Source: Proteromonas lacertae (lineage: Eukaryota; Sar; Bigyra; Opalinata; Proteromonadidae). From it: DNA of 64,000 bases. Position 1 is the stretch's first letter. Each line of letters begins with the position of its first letter. Location of the stretch: contig NGBS01000037.1 of the NCBI GenBank assembly GCA_002245135.1, forward strand, positions 2,501 to 66,500, given 5' to 3'. Position numbers and translations under genes: made by a program. Shown here in pieces: positions 10,740 to 23,415 of this stretch. The notes under the pieces were generated by a model. It saw only the letters and a list, made by a program, of their open reading frames with translations. It searched no databases and had not been told where the DNA came from.

Positions 10740-11478
10740 ATTCTTTTTGTTTATTTCTTTTTTCTTTCTTTTTAATATGATTTAGAACAGGTATAGAAAC
10801 AATAAAATCACACAAACAAATAGAATCAAACTCAATCGAAAATTAATGTGTAAAGATTCATTATTAAGAAGATTAACATTGAAGTATATATTATTGTCAT
10901 ACATTTTTGTTGTTTTATTGTCTTTAGCAGTGTTTTAAAAATATTTATGACAAATAAAGGTAGTGAATTGAATGAATTGTTTATATGCGAGTGGTTCATA
11001 TGATTATATATTCTGAATCAGCATATAAATTCTACCAAAATGTATCAATGTAAAATAAAATTCTAATATATGTTTGAAATCAACACTTGCATATTAACGT
11101 GAATATTAATTACTTATAAATTGTCATTAATGAAGTATTGTTGTGTATTCAATCAAATGGAAATAGAGATGTAAATGTCATTATTGATTTGCTGATGAGG
11201 TAAATCAATATAAAATAGAAAAAAAAATAATTGTAAGATTATAAATAATAATTAAAAAATAAATAAATCTATAATTCATTAAAGAATAATAAAAAAAGAT
11301 TTTCACTTTTTTCTGTTGAAAATAACATTCCCTATTCCTGCTATTATCAAGATTATTATTATTATAACTATTCACAGAAGTACAGTTACAATTATTCGTC
11401 GAATAATTATAGCAATACTATTCCTAACAATATGTCTTTGAGTACTTGTTTGATGAACTTATGGTTTTATAATTGTAG
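10740..11478. other. AT-rich region without a clear gene
   Basis: No frame with recognisable content was found. On the minus strand near 11330-11440 there is a short hydrophobic coding-like piece (isoleucine-rich, preceded by IIRRII) with stops. It could be a decayed membrane anchor but cannot be assigned. Confidence 0.4.
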
Positions 11479-11905
11479 ATATGCCTGCTAATACGTTGGA
11501 GAGGAACTTAATGCCATTTGACAGCGCATGGTATGCAAATCAACAGATTAATCCAACTCCAGTACCGTCCTTAACATACAGGACTTTTGAGAGTAGAAAT
11601 ACTTGAACCAGATGACACACCAGAGGAGAACCCTAGAACTGTCAATGAGCCGTATATATCGTAATAAATGCATATTTTAATAGATTATTACCAAGAGCAA
11701 GAAGACCAACACCAAATAACGAAATAATACAAAGCATTGAATTTTCTAAGGAGTATATAACAAGAAAACATGATAATACACATGAATCTGTATTGAGAAT
11801 AGAAACAGCAGATGGTTATGTATGGGTGATTAGAGGAGTAATACATTCATTTAGAAAGATGAAAGTGCAAAAGAAGAAGAAACACCATGAAGAAGAGGAA
11901 GATTA
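11479..11905 (+). pseudogene. unassigned decayed coding relic
   Basis: The stretch is less AT-rich than its surroundings and reads coding-like protein in more than one frame, including NAYFNRLLPRARRPTPNNE and ADGYVWVIRGVIHSF, then a lysine- and glutamate-rich end. The family is not recognised. It is broken. It may derive from a mobile element or from a host gene; the sequence alone does not decide. Confidence 0.35.
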
Positions 11906-12076
11906 AACAGATAATCAATGATTTATCAACTAATGACCATAATTCTTTGATATATTGTTTATATATAAGCTAATTAAACATAAAAACATTTTAAAAATAC
12001 GAAATTTTAACTATTATATTAAAAACATTAAATTAAATTCATTAAAAATTGATTCTTTTATTTTCCTTATTCTCTT

Positions 12077-13219
12077 TTATAAATGATCTTCAGGTTCATT
12101 CATCACATCGGGATATAAAACTGAAAAATCTGGCTTTGATGTAGAAAATGATTTAAACATCTTCTTTAACAACTCTCTCCACTTTCTATCATAACAATAA
12201 ACCATATCTTCAGTTATATTAATCTCTGTATGATAATTAGTAGGCTTGGGACAACTATAAAAACAAATACATAAATACAAAAAAATACATGTCTTTTCCT
12301 TCCAATCTAAAAAACATCAATACTTCACAAACAAAACATTTATCTTCCTCATCATTTGTAATAAAGTAATCATCTAAGATCAAATTATTTTTTTCTTCTA
12401 TTTTTCTTATCTCTTCTATCACGTTTTCTAACTTAATCTGTAATTCATCAAAATTTGTGTCTTTCGGTAGTTCACATGTACAATATCTGTGTAATAAATC
12501 TAATGTAATATGTGGTGATTCTTTTTCTTCTACTTTCTCTTTTCTTCTAATCATTTTCTGAGATTGGCTTCTTGTTCTTCTTTTTAGACTATTTGCCTTA
12601 GGTTTAGATGGAGAATTTGGTACACTACTGTGTTTAATCTTTTTAAATACTTTACCTGATACTGACATGTTTAAATCTGTTTCAGATATTGAAGTGTCGT
12701 GATATGATGAATATCCACTTGAATCTATTAGATTTTCATGAACTACTGATTCGTCATTATCACTGTACTTTTTAGCTGTGATTATTAGAGAATGATAATT
12801 AATTTCATTTAAATCTGTGTTTGTTAGATAATTCCACAGTTCATTTCCATCTATTAAATAATTAATTTTATAAAATGGCAATATACATACCTTCTGTAGA
12901 CAATTTAAAACCTATTTCTTTTAATGCTGATAAAAATTGATCATATGTTAAGGTACCTCTCTTCTCTGGAGTTGTGTCATAATCTTCGAATATTTTTTTT
13001 GCTGAATATACTTTTTGAGACAAGAGTGTCTTTAATAGAATATAAGATAGAATTTATACCTGAAATCTTTTATATATTTTTTCACCACGCGATAGAGACA
13101 CATTTAGAGAATGTGTTCCACTATAAACAATAAATTCTGCATTTATACTCTAATGAGATAGGAAAAGCAGTAAGTGGACCTTTGGAGACACTTAGACTGG
13201 TTCCGATGCTTATGTCCAT
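12077..13219 (-). CDS. EF-hand-like protein of unknown function
   Basis: Five exons rejoin in frame (introns of 28, 30, 40 and 34 nt) into 336 residues from the ATG at 13219. Residues about 55-110 read AKKIFEDYD...RGTLTYDQFLSALKEIGF and then DGNELWNYL...INYHSLIITAKKY, the helix-loop-helix spacing of paired EF-hands, though the loops lack the full set of calcium ligands. The middle is serine- and lysine-rich (KRRTRSQSQK), and the C-terminal third has CTCELPKD and CFVCEVLMFF cysteine pairs and a predicted helix. One intron ends AAG rather than TAG. The role is unknown; calmodulin-like scaffold or regulator is a guess from the EF-hand pair. Confidence 0.6.
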
Positions 13220-13428
13220 AAATTATATCCCTCTAAACTATTCTCAATTTCAAATAATACTAAAGACAGTTATATTTTGAATTTTTAAAAGCTTGATAAA
13301 AGCTTGATTCTTTTTATTCAAAATTTTCATTGTTCTACTATGTTATGATTATATTTATCCCCCCAAAACTACACGAATATAAGTAGATATATCTTATCAG
13401 TTAAGAAATTTATCATCCTCTGATAAAT

Positions 13429-13887
13429 TTATGAGAAAGATATTAATTCTACTTCAAATACTAATACACTGTTTGGTGGAATGCTATTTTAATTAATTAA
13501 CATATATAATATACATTGGTGGGAATCCTCTTTCACCATAAGCATATTGTGGTTGAAGTGTTAATTTAGCAATTTGACCTTTGCTCATTTTAGTAACACC
13601 TTCATCCCAACCACGAATGACTTCTCCTTTTCCTAAAGTGAATTGGAATGGAGTGCCTCTGTCTCTGCTTGAATCAAACTTCTTTCCGTTTGTTAACTAT
13701 CAAAATACAATCAATAAATCAATAAATACAGTGCCTACGTAGTGAACCTTAACTTTCTGTCCTGGCTTTGGGAAATTAACACCATCACTATAACATTAGA
13801 ATATGAACATAATAATATAATCAAATGCAAGATTGTATATTATATATTGTACCCTGCTTTAATTGTTTCGATTACAATTGGCTCCAT
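13429..13887 (-). CDS. FKBP12-type peptidyl-prolyl isomerase
   Basis: Four exons (introns of 65, 33 and 31 nt) rejoin into 109 residues, the usual FKBP12 length. The sequence follows the family end to end: [65 protein letters not shown], then [14 protein letters not shown]. Active-site aromatic and acidic residues (Y of HYVG, FD of KFDSS, W of IRGWDEG, Y of YAYG) are present. These proteins isomerise X-Pro bonds in the cytosol and bind FK506 or rapamycin. The last exon, missed unless the third intron is removed, completes the beta-sheet. Confidence 0.95.
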
Positions 13888-13986
13888 ATCTTTATTTCAA
13901 TAAAAACAACAAAAATGAATTTTTTTTGAATTTAAAAAACGAATATTATTTTTGAAACATTTCAAAAACATATTGAAAAGGAATAA

Positions 13987-14332
13987 TTACGATTTAAAAA
14001 CATATTTTGATGTAATACCACCAAATAGAAGTATAAAAGTGAGATAAAAATAAGCTTTCGATGATTCATAACAATCTGAGATTAATCTCAAGCACTCTGT
14101 TGTATCAACATCACATCTATAAATAATAATAACAACAACAACATATATAAAAAATATACATATTTGAGCAACTATATTGTTTGTATAAATAAAAGAATAA
14201 ACAAATTATTGTACATAAGAACAAAACCGATGGAATTCTCGAATAAAACTCATAAGATATATTATCTTCTATTCCTGAATGATTTAAAACATAATAATAT
14301 TTATTCTTATATTTCAATAAACAATGTTCCAT
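13987..14332 (-). CDS. small protein with two membrane segments
   Basis: Two exons separated by a 43-nt GTAT...TAG intron give 100 residues. A hydrophobic segment lies at about 35-50 (SVLFLCTIICLFFYLY) and another at about 79-92 (FYLTFILLFGGI). Between them is a cysteine-rich loop (CSNICDVDTTECLRLISDC) that could form disulfides or bind metal. The intron makes an in-frame join and its removal restores the second membrane segment, which supports a real gene. No family is recognised. It sits in a row of minus-strand genes between FKBP12 and the LC8 gene. Confidence 0.55.
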
Positions 14333-14455
14333 TTTTATTGGATTGTTTTGCTGTGAAATGATTGGCTCTGGTTTTGATTTTGTAAAAATTAGAATATGGT
14401 GAGGTTTACCCGTTTGATGGAATAATACTTTCTATTCTTATTTATAGTTTATAAC

Positions 14456-14988
14456 TTATACACGAAGATTTACTACAATATCATTTTCTTCAGATTTTTC
14501 TTTTTCTTCAAATAAGATTAACTGCTTTATATAGTTAAATTCGTTATTTTCAAATGTGTTAAATTGTGTTATTATAGATGAATCATCACTATATTTTCAA
14601 TATAAATATTTATAATTACCTTTCTGTGAAAGAAGGTGTTTTAAATTTTGGATCATACTTTGGATACACTGGCGAACATCGAAATATTAATAAGTTAATT
14701 CCATTTTCATATACCAACATTATAAAATTCTTCTTCCTCTAAAATATTAGAGAATAAAGTAATACAAAAGAAATGGCTGAATAAAATTCTGTTCCAATAA
14801 TAGCATGCCATGTCTCTCCGTACTATATTGATTATATATTCTTAGCTCAATACTTTCTTGTCTAATATTGATTTTATGCCATTAACTTGATCTTTCAATG
14901 TAGTTTTGCTTCTATTATATTCTGTCACCAAATCAATAACAAATTTACTCATTCTTGGTGGCATATCACATTGTTTCACTTTTGTCAT
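14456..14988 (-). CDS. LC8-type dynein light chain with C-terminal extension
   Basis: Four exons (introns of 31, 27 and 31 nt) rejoin into 147 residues. The core has the LC8 order: CDMPPRMSKFVIDLVTEY helix, a lysine-rich second helix, then YGETWHAIIGTEFYSAIS and FIMLVYENGINLLIFR, matching the family's TWHcIVGrnFgS and iyFy...illFk strands. LC8 proteins are about 90 residues; this one adds about 55 residues after FR, proline- then acid-rich (KPKYDPKFKTP, EEKEKSEEND). LC8 works as a dimeric hub of dynein and other complexes. The gene is divergent from the TSG101-like gene with 63 bp between start codons. Confidence 0.8.
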
Positions 14989-15051
14989 TTGTCAATTAAA
15001 ATTATATCCGTTTCTAATTCTATTTTTTAGTTTTTCTTTCTTTCTTCGCTT

Positions 15052-16152
15052 ATGAGTGTGAGTGCTGAAGAAATTCAATTTCAGTATGATTTGGCAATAT
15101 CTCAACTAGAGTCTCTTGTAGTATATATAATATTTTAAATATGTTTTGAAGGAGCTACCTCGTAATTTTATTGAATTAGCACATCAACTGTTTAACTGTA
15201 GTGGATTGTGCTGTATCAAATCAATAGAATGTTCGACATATAGTATTGTTTTTAAATTTCATTATTATTAGTTTATCCTCCTCAGTTTGTTTATCATATT
15301 GTTGTAAACTATCAAATACAAAGGAAAACATACTTTGCTCCAGTTAAAATATCTTTAGAACCAACTTACCCAGATACTCCACCAAAAGTTCAAATTGAAA
15401 CACAGAATGATATTGTATTCAATGAAAATTTCCCATATTATCTTCCTGGAGGTGTAATAGATGTAGAATCATTGATACCTAAAAAGAAATACATTGAGTT
15501 ACCAACTTTAACTCGTAGTTTAAGTGAAGCATTTAGTAAAGTATATCCAGTATGTGTAGCAAGTCCAGAACTAAAGAATCTAAGGGAACAATGTGTGAAA
15601 AAGATAAGAACTGTTGCTCCAGATATAATTAACAGTCTAAATCGAGCAATTAACTTAGCTCAACAGGAAACAGAGAAAATACAATCAGTAGCTACGGATG
15701 TAGCAAAATCTAATGTTAATCATACACGATATATTGAAGAACAGATTGATACAATATCACAATTAGATCAATCAATAACTGAGTTACAGAAAGTGCAAGA
15801 GAACGATCCAATTGATAGTTTAGTTGATTCTATACCTGTTGATGAATTGTTGGAGATTAATGGAGTGAGAGGTAAAGAATTATTGAAAATAGTGAGTGAT
15901 ATGAAGTCGATTGATTCTATTATTAATCATTTATCATTGCTATTACAGAATGATCAGTTATCAGCCGAACAGTTTGTTATTATTACAAGAAGATTGTCAA
16001 GAGAATATTATTTAGGTCACATAATGAAAATAAGGGTATTTTATATTATATATATAATCATCTATTATATATAGTATCAAAGATTGAATGTTATTGCTGC
16101 TTCTGCTTCTAACAATATAAATAATAAAGAAGAAAACAAAAACATGAAGTGA
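15052..16152 (+). CDS. TSG101/Vps23, ESCRT-I subunit
   Basis: Four exons (introns at 15121-15151, 15243-15271 and 16036-16074) rejoin into 333 residues. The N-terminal half is a UEV domain: FVYHIVVNYQIQ, APVKISLEPTYPDTPPKV, then GGVIDVESLIPKKKYIELP. It lacks an E2 catalytic cysteine in the usual place, as in UEV proteins. A coiled coil with a TEKIQS...QIDTISQLDQ pattern follows. The C-terminus, INHLSLLLQNDQLSAEQF...RRLSREYY, matches the steadiness box. The protein would sort ubiquitinated cargo into multivesicular bodies. Start chosen as the first ATG, 63 bp from the divergent LC8 start, with a CCGTTTC motif between them. Confidence 0.85.
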
Positions 16153-16301
16153 TTTTTATATATATTTAGTATATGTTTCTTTATTGTAATTGTTTTTATC
16201 CTGTAAAACTCATCAGTAGATGAGTTATGAAGAAAAGAACAAAAAAAGGATCAAGCCAAGCAAAAATAATCGTTTCAATTTTTTAAATTTTTCTGTTTAT
16301 T

Positions 16302-18508
16302 ATGTCGAAGAGAGTGTCAATACTCAAAAAAACACCATCGAAAAAGAGAATTAGTATTGTTTCAGTATATTTAAGTATAATTACTCATTGTAGCAACCTA
16401 CACAAGATTCTGTAGGTCAATTAACGCAACAGCAGTTAAATACATATCAAAATGAAATAGAAATATTAAAGAAGCAAAATGACGAATATAAAGAAAAAAT
16501 AGAAAAGTATGAAAGTGAATTACAACAACAGAAAGGAGATATAGTAGAATTAAAAGATTCTAATCGACGATTTAAAACACCAAAATGAACAATTTAAAGA
16601 AAAAATGGCAGTAATGCAAGCTAAAATGAGTAAAGTCGGGTCTCTAGAGCAAGGACTATTAGAATTTCATATGGAAATAAAAAATCGAATGAACAATCAT
16701 CCTACTAACAAAGAAAAGAATTTAAGTTTAGAAGAAAAATTAATGATAATGAGACAGTCCCATTATGAACCAATGGCTTTATTAGAGGAGTTAAGGACTA
16801 ATGTAAGAGTTGAACTCAGTTTTAAAGATGATTATGAAGATGAATTAAAAGGAATGATTGAAAATAGAAAAAATAAATTTCAAAGACAAATTGAAGATTT
16901 AAATGTATATAAAAATTGAAATTTTTATATTTAGCAACAATTAGCCAATGCAGTAGATGCAAAAATAGAATATATAAAACAAATCGAAGAATTAAAGGAA
17001 GATCAACACAAACTTGAAGATACGATATTTCAAATTAACCAAAAACATCAGGAGGAACTACAGAAATGGAGTAATAATTTAGAAGCTATAGAAGTATATA
17101 TATAATATATATATATATATATTTAATTATTATTATATAGAGTTTATTAAAAGAAAAAGAAGAAACAATTCAAAAACTTCAAACCGAGCTTGATGAAAAA
17201 GATAAATATATCAATCAATTGGAGAACAATTTGCAATATATTCCACACTTGGAGAATAATATAAAGAAATTACAACATCAGAATTTATTGGATAGTAAGA
17301 AAGGAGCTGCTCAATATGCTGCATCTTTGAAAACATTACAAAAAGAAGTGATTGGATTATCAAAGGTATATATATATATATGAATATTATTATTATATTT
17401 TTGTATTAATTATACTTTATTTTTAATTTTTTACTTCTTTTCTTACTTTATATATATATATATATATATATAGACTGAAGCAGAAAATATTCAACTTCGT
17501 AATGAAATTAAAGACCTCCGAAATCAATGTGAAAACTACAAACGATGTGCAGCATTCTCAATAGATAATAGTGAAAATTATACCACTGTAAATAATGTAA
17601 ATAGAATGCAAAAAAGAATACAACAGTTAAGAACAGATTATGATAAAGCGGAAGAAGTGGTGAAGAAATATAAAGTGATTAATGAACAATTGAGAAATAA
17701 AATAAGAAAAATGAAAGTATATATATATATATAATAATATTGTTATTCATTTACTTCCTATCTTCCTTCTTATTTTTTTAAAATCATATTAATAGAATGA
17801 TTATGATGAATTATTTATTGCAGCTAATCAAAACAACAAAGTGCCTGACACAAATAAACTGAGTAAAAGAACAATCAAAATACTAGCAGATAGTAATCAA
17901 CATTATAAAGATATTATACAAGTATAAACAATATTATTATATATATATATATTAAAAATAGAAAAAAATAGAAGTCAGAGAAAGTCAAAATAAAGAGTTA
18001 TCAAAGACAATGAGATTGATGTTGAAGAATGACTATGAACAAAAAATTAAATTAAAAAATGAAGAATTAGAAAAAAGTAGAAAAGATACAGAGATGAGTC
18101 AGTTACAATATGAATTGGATAAAGCAAACAATAAAAATAAAAGATTTAATACCACTTATAACAACAATAATCAAGATGATGAAAATGATCAATTATTTGA
18201 AAAGATAATAGATAAGAGTAAGGAGATAGAAATTGAGACACAGAAAAGACAAAATGATAAAGTTATCAAACAGATAATGAACAACACATATAACAGTCTT
18301 AGAACATACGATTTGGAAGATGTTGATAAAAGTATGTTCTTTCAGTGTAATATATTTATATTATATAGAAATAGGTCAAGTACGTCCAAGTTCTGCTCAA
18401 ACCCTTAGAACTCCTGGTGGTGTTAGAATTAATTTAGAGAGTAGTAGTAAAAATAAAATGAATGTTGGATCAGCTCACTCTACATTGAAAGTAGGTGAGC
18501 TATTGTAA
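16302..18508 (+). CDS. long coiled-coil protein, one apparent frameshift
   Basis: A chain of about nine exons joined by short AT-rich introns encodes roughly 640 residues, nearly all heptad-patterned and rich in E, K, Q and N (for example KIEKYESELQQQ, EELRTNVRVELSFKDDYED). The N-terminus is basic (MSKRVSILKKTPSKKR) and the C-terminus is serine-rich (RPSSAQTLRTPGG). Reading passes from one frame to another near 16565 (NRRF versus DDLKHQNEQ), consistent with a single-base indel, a sequencing error or decay; the frames on both sides are otherwise well kept. No named family. Likely a cytoskeletal or centrosomal scaffold, by composition only. A TCGTTTC motif lies 26 bp before the start. Confidence 0.6.
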
Positions 18509-19172
18509 ATTAAAAAGCATAGTCGTGTTTTGATAATTAGATTGAGTTTATTTATTGTTCTTTTATGATTTAGTTGTTTGATGTTTGATTTTAAGTATAT
18601 TTCGACCATAATATATTTCAAAACAAGCATGTGTGAGCTAATAAATACGAATGATTCCGTTTTTGCTTCAAACTAGAATATATTATCAATATTATTTTCC
18701 CATATGCTCACTAAAAATAAATCAAAGCAGATAAAAGGATTTGCTTCTCATATGACTCAATGTTTCAGATTTATATATATATATCATAACGTATATCTTA
18801 TTCTGGAGGATTAAGTGAACTCGATATAAATATAGAATGTATTAGATGATTTTTTATCAAAATATAAGGTATTATAACAATTAGAAGATTCATAATTATG
18901 AGAGATGTTAGGTATATATATGGCAATTGAAGGATATAACGCATTGATAGAGTTAATATGTATGTCTAATTTTTTATTCATAATAAATCAGTTCGATGAT
19001 CTCTTCGTGTAATTAGATTAAATAGTCCATTTTATATCATAACACATCAGCATAGTGTAGATTTATCAGTTCTGGTTAGTAAGAGAGTCAGTTCAAAAAA
19101 ACCAACATTCAAAAATACAGTTTATTAAAATTTCATCATCCAATTATTTTTGAATCATTCGTTATTCATTTC
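18509..19172. other. intergenic region with weak coding-like debris
   Basis: No intact gene is seen. Between about 18790 and 19110 the plus strand reads coding-like pieces in changing frames (YMAIEGYNALIELI, RVIRLNSPFYIITHQHSVD), suggesting a decayed host gene. The family is not recognised. The last 40 bp lead into the mucin-like gene. Confidence 0.35.
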
Positions 19173-22100
19173 ATGATGAATAAATCGATTCTCATTGTCT
19201 TTTCACGTATTATTATTATCTATTTTTAATATTTAGTGTTTATTATCTCTGTTGTGCTTACAACTGATGTGAGACACAGTGATTCACATCTTGATACTGT
19301 TGCTAGTAGTAGAAAAACTCCATCAGATGCATCAGTTGCTTGTTTAGAGAGTGAATCTACTAAATCATGGTATATTTATAACATATTTATTATGATTAGT
19401 AATTTGAAGAAACAAGCAAAGAGATTATTACAAGATACAACAGCTCCAACAACAGCTCCAACAACAGCAACTCCAACAACAGCAACTCCAACAACAGCTG
19501 CTCCAACAACAGCAGCTCCATCAACAGCAGCTCCAACAACAGTAGTTCCAACAACAGCAGCTCCAACAACAGCAGCTCCTTCAACAGCAGCTCCTTCAAC
19601 AGCAGCTCCTTCAACAGCAGCTCCTTCAACAGCAGCTCCTTCAACAGCAGCTCCTTCAACAGCAGCTCCTTCAACAGCAGCTCCAACAACAGTAGTTCCA
19701 TCAACAGCTTCACCATCAACAACAGAAAAGCCATCAACCGTTGCTCCATCAACAACAGCTTCACCATCAACAGCAGCTCCAACAACAGTAGTTCCAACAA
19801 CAGCAGTTCCATCAACAGCTTCACCATCAACAACAGAAAAGCCATCAACCGTTGCTCCATCAACAACAGCTTCACCATCAACTGTAGCTCCTTCAACAAC
19901 TGGTATTCCAACAACAGCTTCACCATCAACAACAGAAAAGCCAACAACTACAGCAGCTCCATCAACCATTGCTCCATCAACAACAGCTTCACCATCAACT
20001 GTAGCTCCTTCAACAACTGGTATTCCAACAACAGCTGCTCCATCAACAACAGAAAAGCCAACAACTACAGCAGCTCCATCAACCATTGCTCCATCAACAA
20101 CAGCTTCACCATCAACTGTAGCTCCTTCAACAACTGGTATTCCAACAACAGCTGCTCCATCAACTACAGAAAAGCCAACTACAGCTGCTCCATCAAACAA
20201 AGATTATTCATTTACTTTTTCAATATGTGCTACTACTCTAACTACACCTGAATCAACAAATCCAAACACTGATTCACCTACAACAACTGGAACTCCAGCA
20301 ACAGGAGAGCCAACAACTTCAGCTCCAACAACAGTATCACCATCAACTGTAGATCCAACAACAACTGTTAAACCATCAACTGCTGCTCCAACAACTACAG
20401 AAAAACCATCAACAGTTGCTCCAACAACTACAGCTGCTCCATCTACAGCAACTCCAACAACAACTGTTAAACCATCAACTGTAGCTCCTTCAACAACTGG
20501 TATTCCAACAACAGCTGCTCCATCAACTACAGAAAAGCCAACAACAGCTGCTCCATCTACATCAGCTCCAACAACAGCTAAACCATCAACTGTAGCTCCT
20601 TCAACAACTGGTATTCCAACAACAGCAGTTCCATCTACATCAGCTCCAACAACAGCTAAACCATCAACAGCAGCTCCATCAACTACAGAAAAGCCAACTA
20701 CAGCTGCTCCATCTACATCAGCTCCAACAACAGCTAAACCAACAACAGAAAAACCAACTACTGCAGCACCAACTACAGCTGCTCCATCTACAGCAGCTCC
20801 AACAACAGCTGCTCCAACTACAGCTGCTCCAACAACAGCTGCTCCAACTACAGCTGCTCCAACAACAGCTGCTCCAACAACAGCAGCTCCAACTACTGCT
20901 AAACCATCAACTGCAGCTCCATCAACTACAGAAAAGCCAACTACAGCTGCTCCAACTACAGCTACACCAGCAGCAAGACTTTTACTTGAAATTGATGAAA
21001 TAAAATCAATTGTGAATAGCACACTTTACACTTTCTACACCTCAAATGAAGTAAATCCAATTAACTATAACACTGAAATATCAGAAACAGCTGATAAAAT
21101 AAATGTACAAGTAACATTAACAGTTATTCCATCAGAAATCAGTGAAGCTGATGACATTGAATCAGCTTTAAAGAATGGAAGTTCATCTTACTTTGGTGTT
21201 ATTTCAAATAAGACAAATGGAGAATATGGTAAATGTGATGAAATACCAACAACACCAGGTACAATAATCAAATCAAAGACACAATGTAGTTATATAACTA
21301 AAAAAGTATTCATAACTGGTCATGCAGCAAAACCTATTTCTCCATTATCAACTGATACAGTAACATATGAAATTACATATAGTAGTAATTGTAATGAATT
21401 GACAATTAATACTACAACTGGTGTATTTACAGTACCAACTGATGATAAAACTACTAACTATAAAACATGTAAAATAACATGTACAGGACCAAGTGACACT
21501 CATGAACCAACAACAGTCACATTCCAATATAAAGTTACTGATTATACATATTCAGTAGATTTATTATTAAGTAAATTCCCTTATATTATCTATCCAAATG
21601 AAGCATTTGAAACTTCATTAGCATTATCTTATCCAATAGTTGAAGAAATAGATGATAATGAATTAACTAAAGAAGAAATGACAATATCATTAACAATAAA
21701 TGAAAATAATGAATATGTTTTAGAAAATTCACCAATTAATGTTGAAGAAACTACATATTTTGATTATAAAGATGTAAAGATTACAACTAACAAAACATCT
21801 GATGGTAAAATCGATTTAATATTCATGAACGATACAAAGGTAATTTATACAAAGAAAGATATCACAATGATTGGAACAACTACAGCTGCAGAATGTGAAA
21901 AAGATGAGAGAGATGCAATGGGATTATGTTGTGATGAGAAACCAGCAGTAGGAGGATTAATGTGTAAAAACTTCACTTTAATTTTACCATTTGTTGAGGA
22001 AGTAACTCCAACATTATTCGATGCTTATAATAAATTATTCAAAAAAGTATTTTTCAATAATACAAATTATATTTGGTACAGTAAAATTGAAGAAGTTCAT

Positions 22101-23261
22101 AAATTATCCATTGTAGTTCATATTAATATTGGTAATGATACAGTCATTTATCCAGAAGATGAAACTACAACAACAACTACAAGTAGTGATAATGATAACA
22201 ACAATAATGTAAGGAAATTGGATGTAGAACCAGAATTTATTAATTATGATTATGTTAAAGCATTAGCAAGTTTATTAGAATCAACAGATGAGACTGAAAT
22301 ACAACAAAAAATAGAATCATTACCAGCCGAATTAAGACAACAAATACAAAATAAAGTATCACCAGAAGTAATTAAACAATCAATAACTGCAGTAGCAGTA
22401 GTTGTGCAAGAAGAAGGTAATAGTATTGATATGAATATAGGTATTACCACTGAATATGATTATGTACCACCAATGGCACATAATGATGATAATAAATCCT
22501 GGGCTGAGAAATATTGGTATGTTATTCTCATTATCTGTTTGGTTGTTGTTATTCTTTTAGTGGTAATTGCTTTAGTTGCTTATTCATTCTTAACTACTAA
22601 TACTATTAATAAATACGAGAAAAATGAAAAGATAATGGAAACTGTAATTCCAATTGAGAAAGTGAAACAAGAGAATGGAGTTACTGAGGATAGTATTTAT
22701 AAACCATTTAGTTATGAAGTAATAATGGAAGGATATTTATTGAAAGAAGGCCATGATCGTGTTATTGGTAAATTCCAGAGAAGATATTGTGTATTATATT
22801 TTGAACCAGCTATTTTAAGAATCTATGATTCAATGGTTCCTAGTTATTATGGCAAAGTGTATTTAGATGAGAAACAAAGTATTCCATTAGAATGTTACAG
22901 TGGAATTGAATATTCAGATGGAAGTAATGAATTTACATTGGTGTTAAAGGTAACTGATTCAACCATCAAAACATTTGTTCCAGGTGATGTAGAAAAGAGA
23001 ATTCACTTAAAAGTAGAAGGTGAAAATGGAGTAGAAACAGCAAAGAAATGGGTGGAATGTTTCAGAGATTTTAAGAGTCAAAAACCAAAAGCAGCTGATG
23101 CTTGGACAAAACCATTAATAATCGATGGAAATAATGGAAAGATTTCTACTTCAACAAATAAACAATTTGAAAAGAAGAATGAAGAAATCATTGCTAGAGC
23201 TCAACAAAGAAAACAACAAGCCAAAGCTAACATTCAAAATTCAAAAACACCTTATGAATAA
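19173..23261 (+). CDS. mucin-like type I membrane protein with cytosolic PH domain (member A)
   Basis: Two introns of 30 nt each (19207-19236 and 19370-19399) are removed to give 1342 residues. Residues 1-23 (MMNKSILIVFSLFIISVVLT) are a signal peptide. About 68-584 is a long Thr/Pro/Ala/Ser stalk, a likely O-glycosylation region. About 590-1080 is a folded ectodomain with Cys pairs including the family motif C...D..GLCC....G..C. A membrane helix follows SWAEKYWYV at about 1094-1118. A PH domain (MEGYLLKEGHDRVIGKFQRR ... AKKWVECFRDF) spans about 1163-1281 in the cytosol. PH domains bind phosphoinositides or proteins; a mucin-like receptor with a PH tail is unusual. Two relatives lie at 25736-32219. 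Confidence 0.8.
19435..20985 (+). repeat. in-frame minisatellite encoding the Thr/Pro/Ser stalk
   Basis: Direct repeats of 12 to 15 bp (units such as GCAGCTCCAACAACA and GCTCCTTCAACA) and longer blocks encoding TTEKPST, STTASPST and TTGIPTTA repeat throughout. Seven nearly identical APSTA units stand at 19573-19680. All units are multiples of 3 bp, so copy-number changes keep the frame. Open frames on the opposite strand here are shadows of this repeat. Confidence 0.85.
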
Positions 23262-23415
23262 AGAATGTGGTTTATAATTCGTTTTCTTTGATTCTAAAAA
23301 GAATGAATAATGAGTTTCGATCAAAGTTTATAATTTTTGTTTTGTGATGGGGAGTTTCATTAACAACACAAAAATTTCTTTTAAAAAATAGATAATGAAT
23401 ATAATTCAACTTTAC

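Noticed and set aside
19376-21022. Long minus-strand open frames with Val/Gly/Ala or Leu/Glu repeats opposite the mucin stalk
   Set aside because: They are shadows of the Thr/Pro-coding repeat; the plus strand has signal peptide, introns, membrane helix and PH domain.
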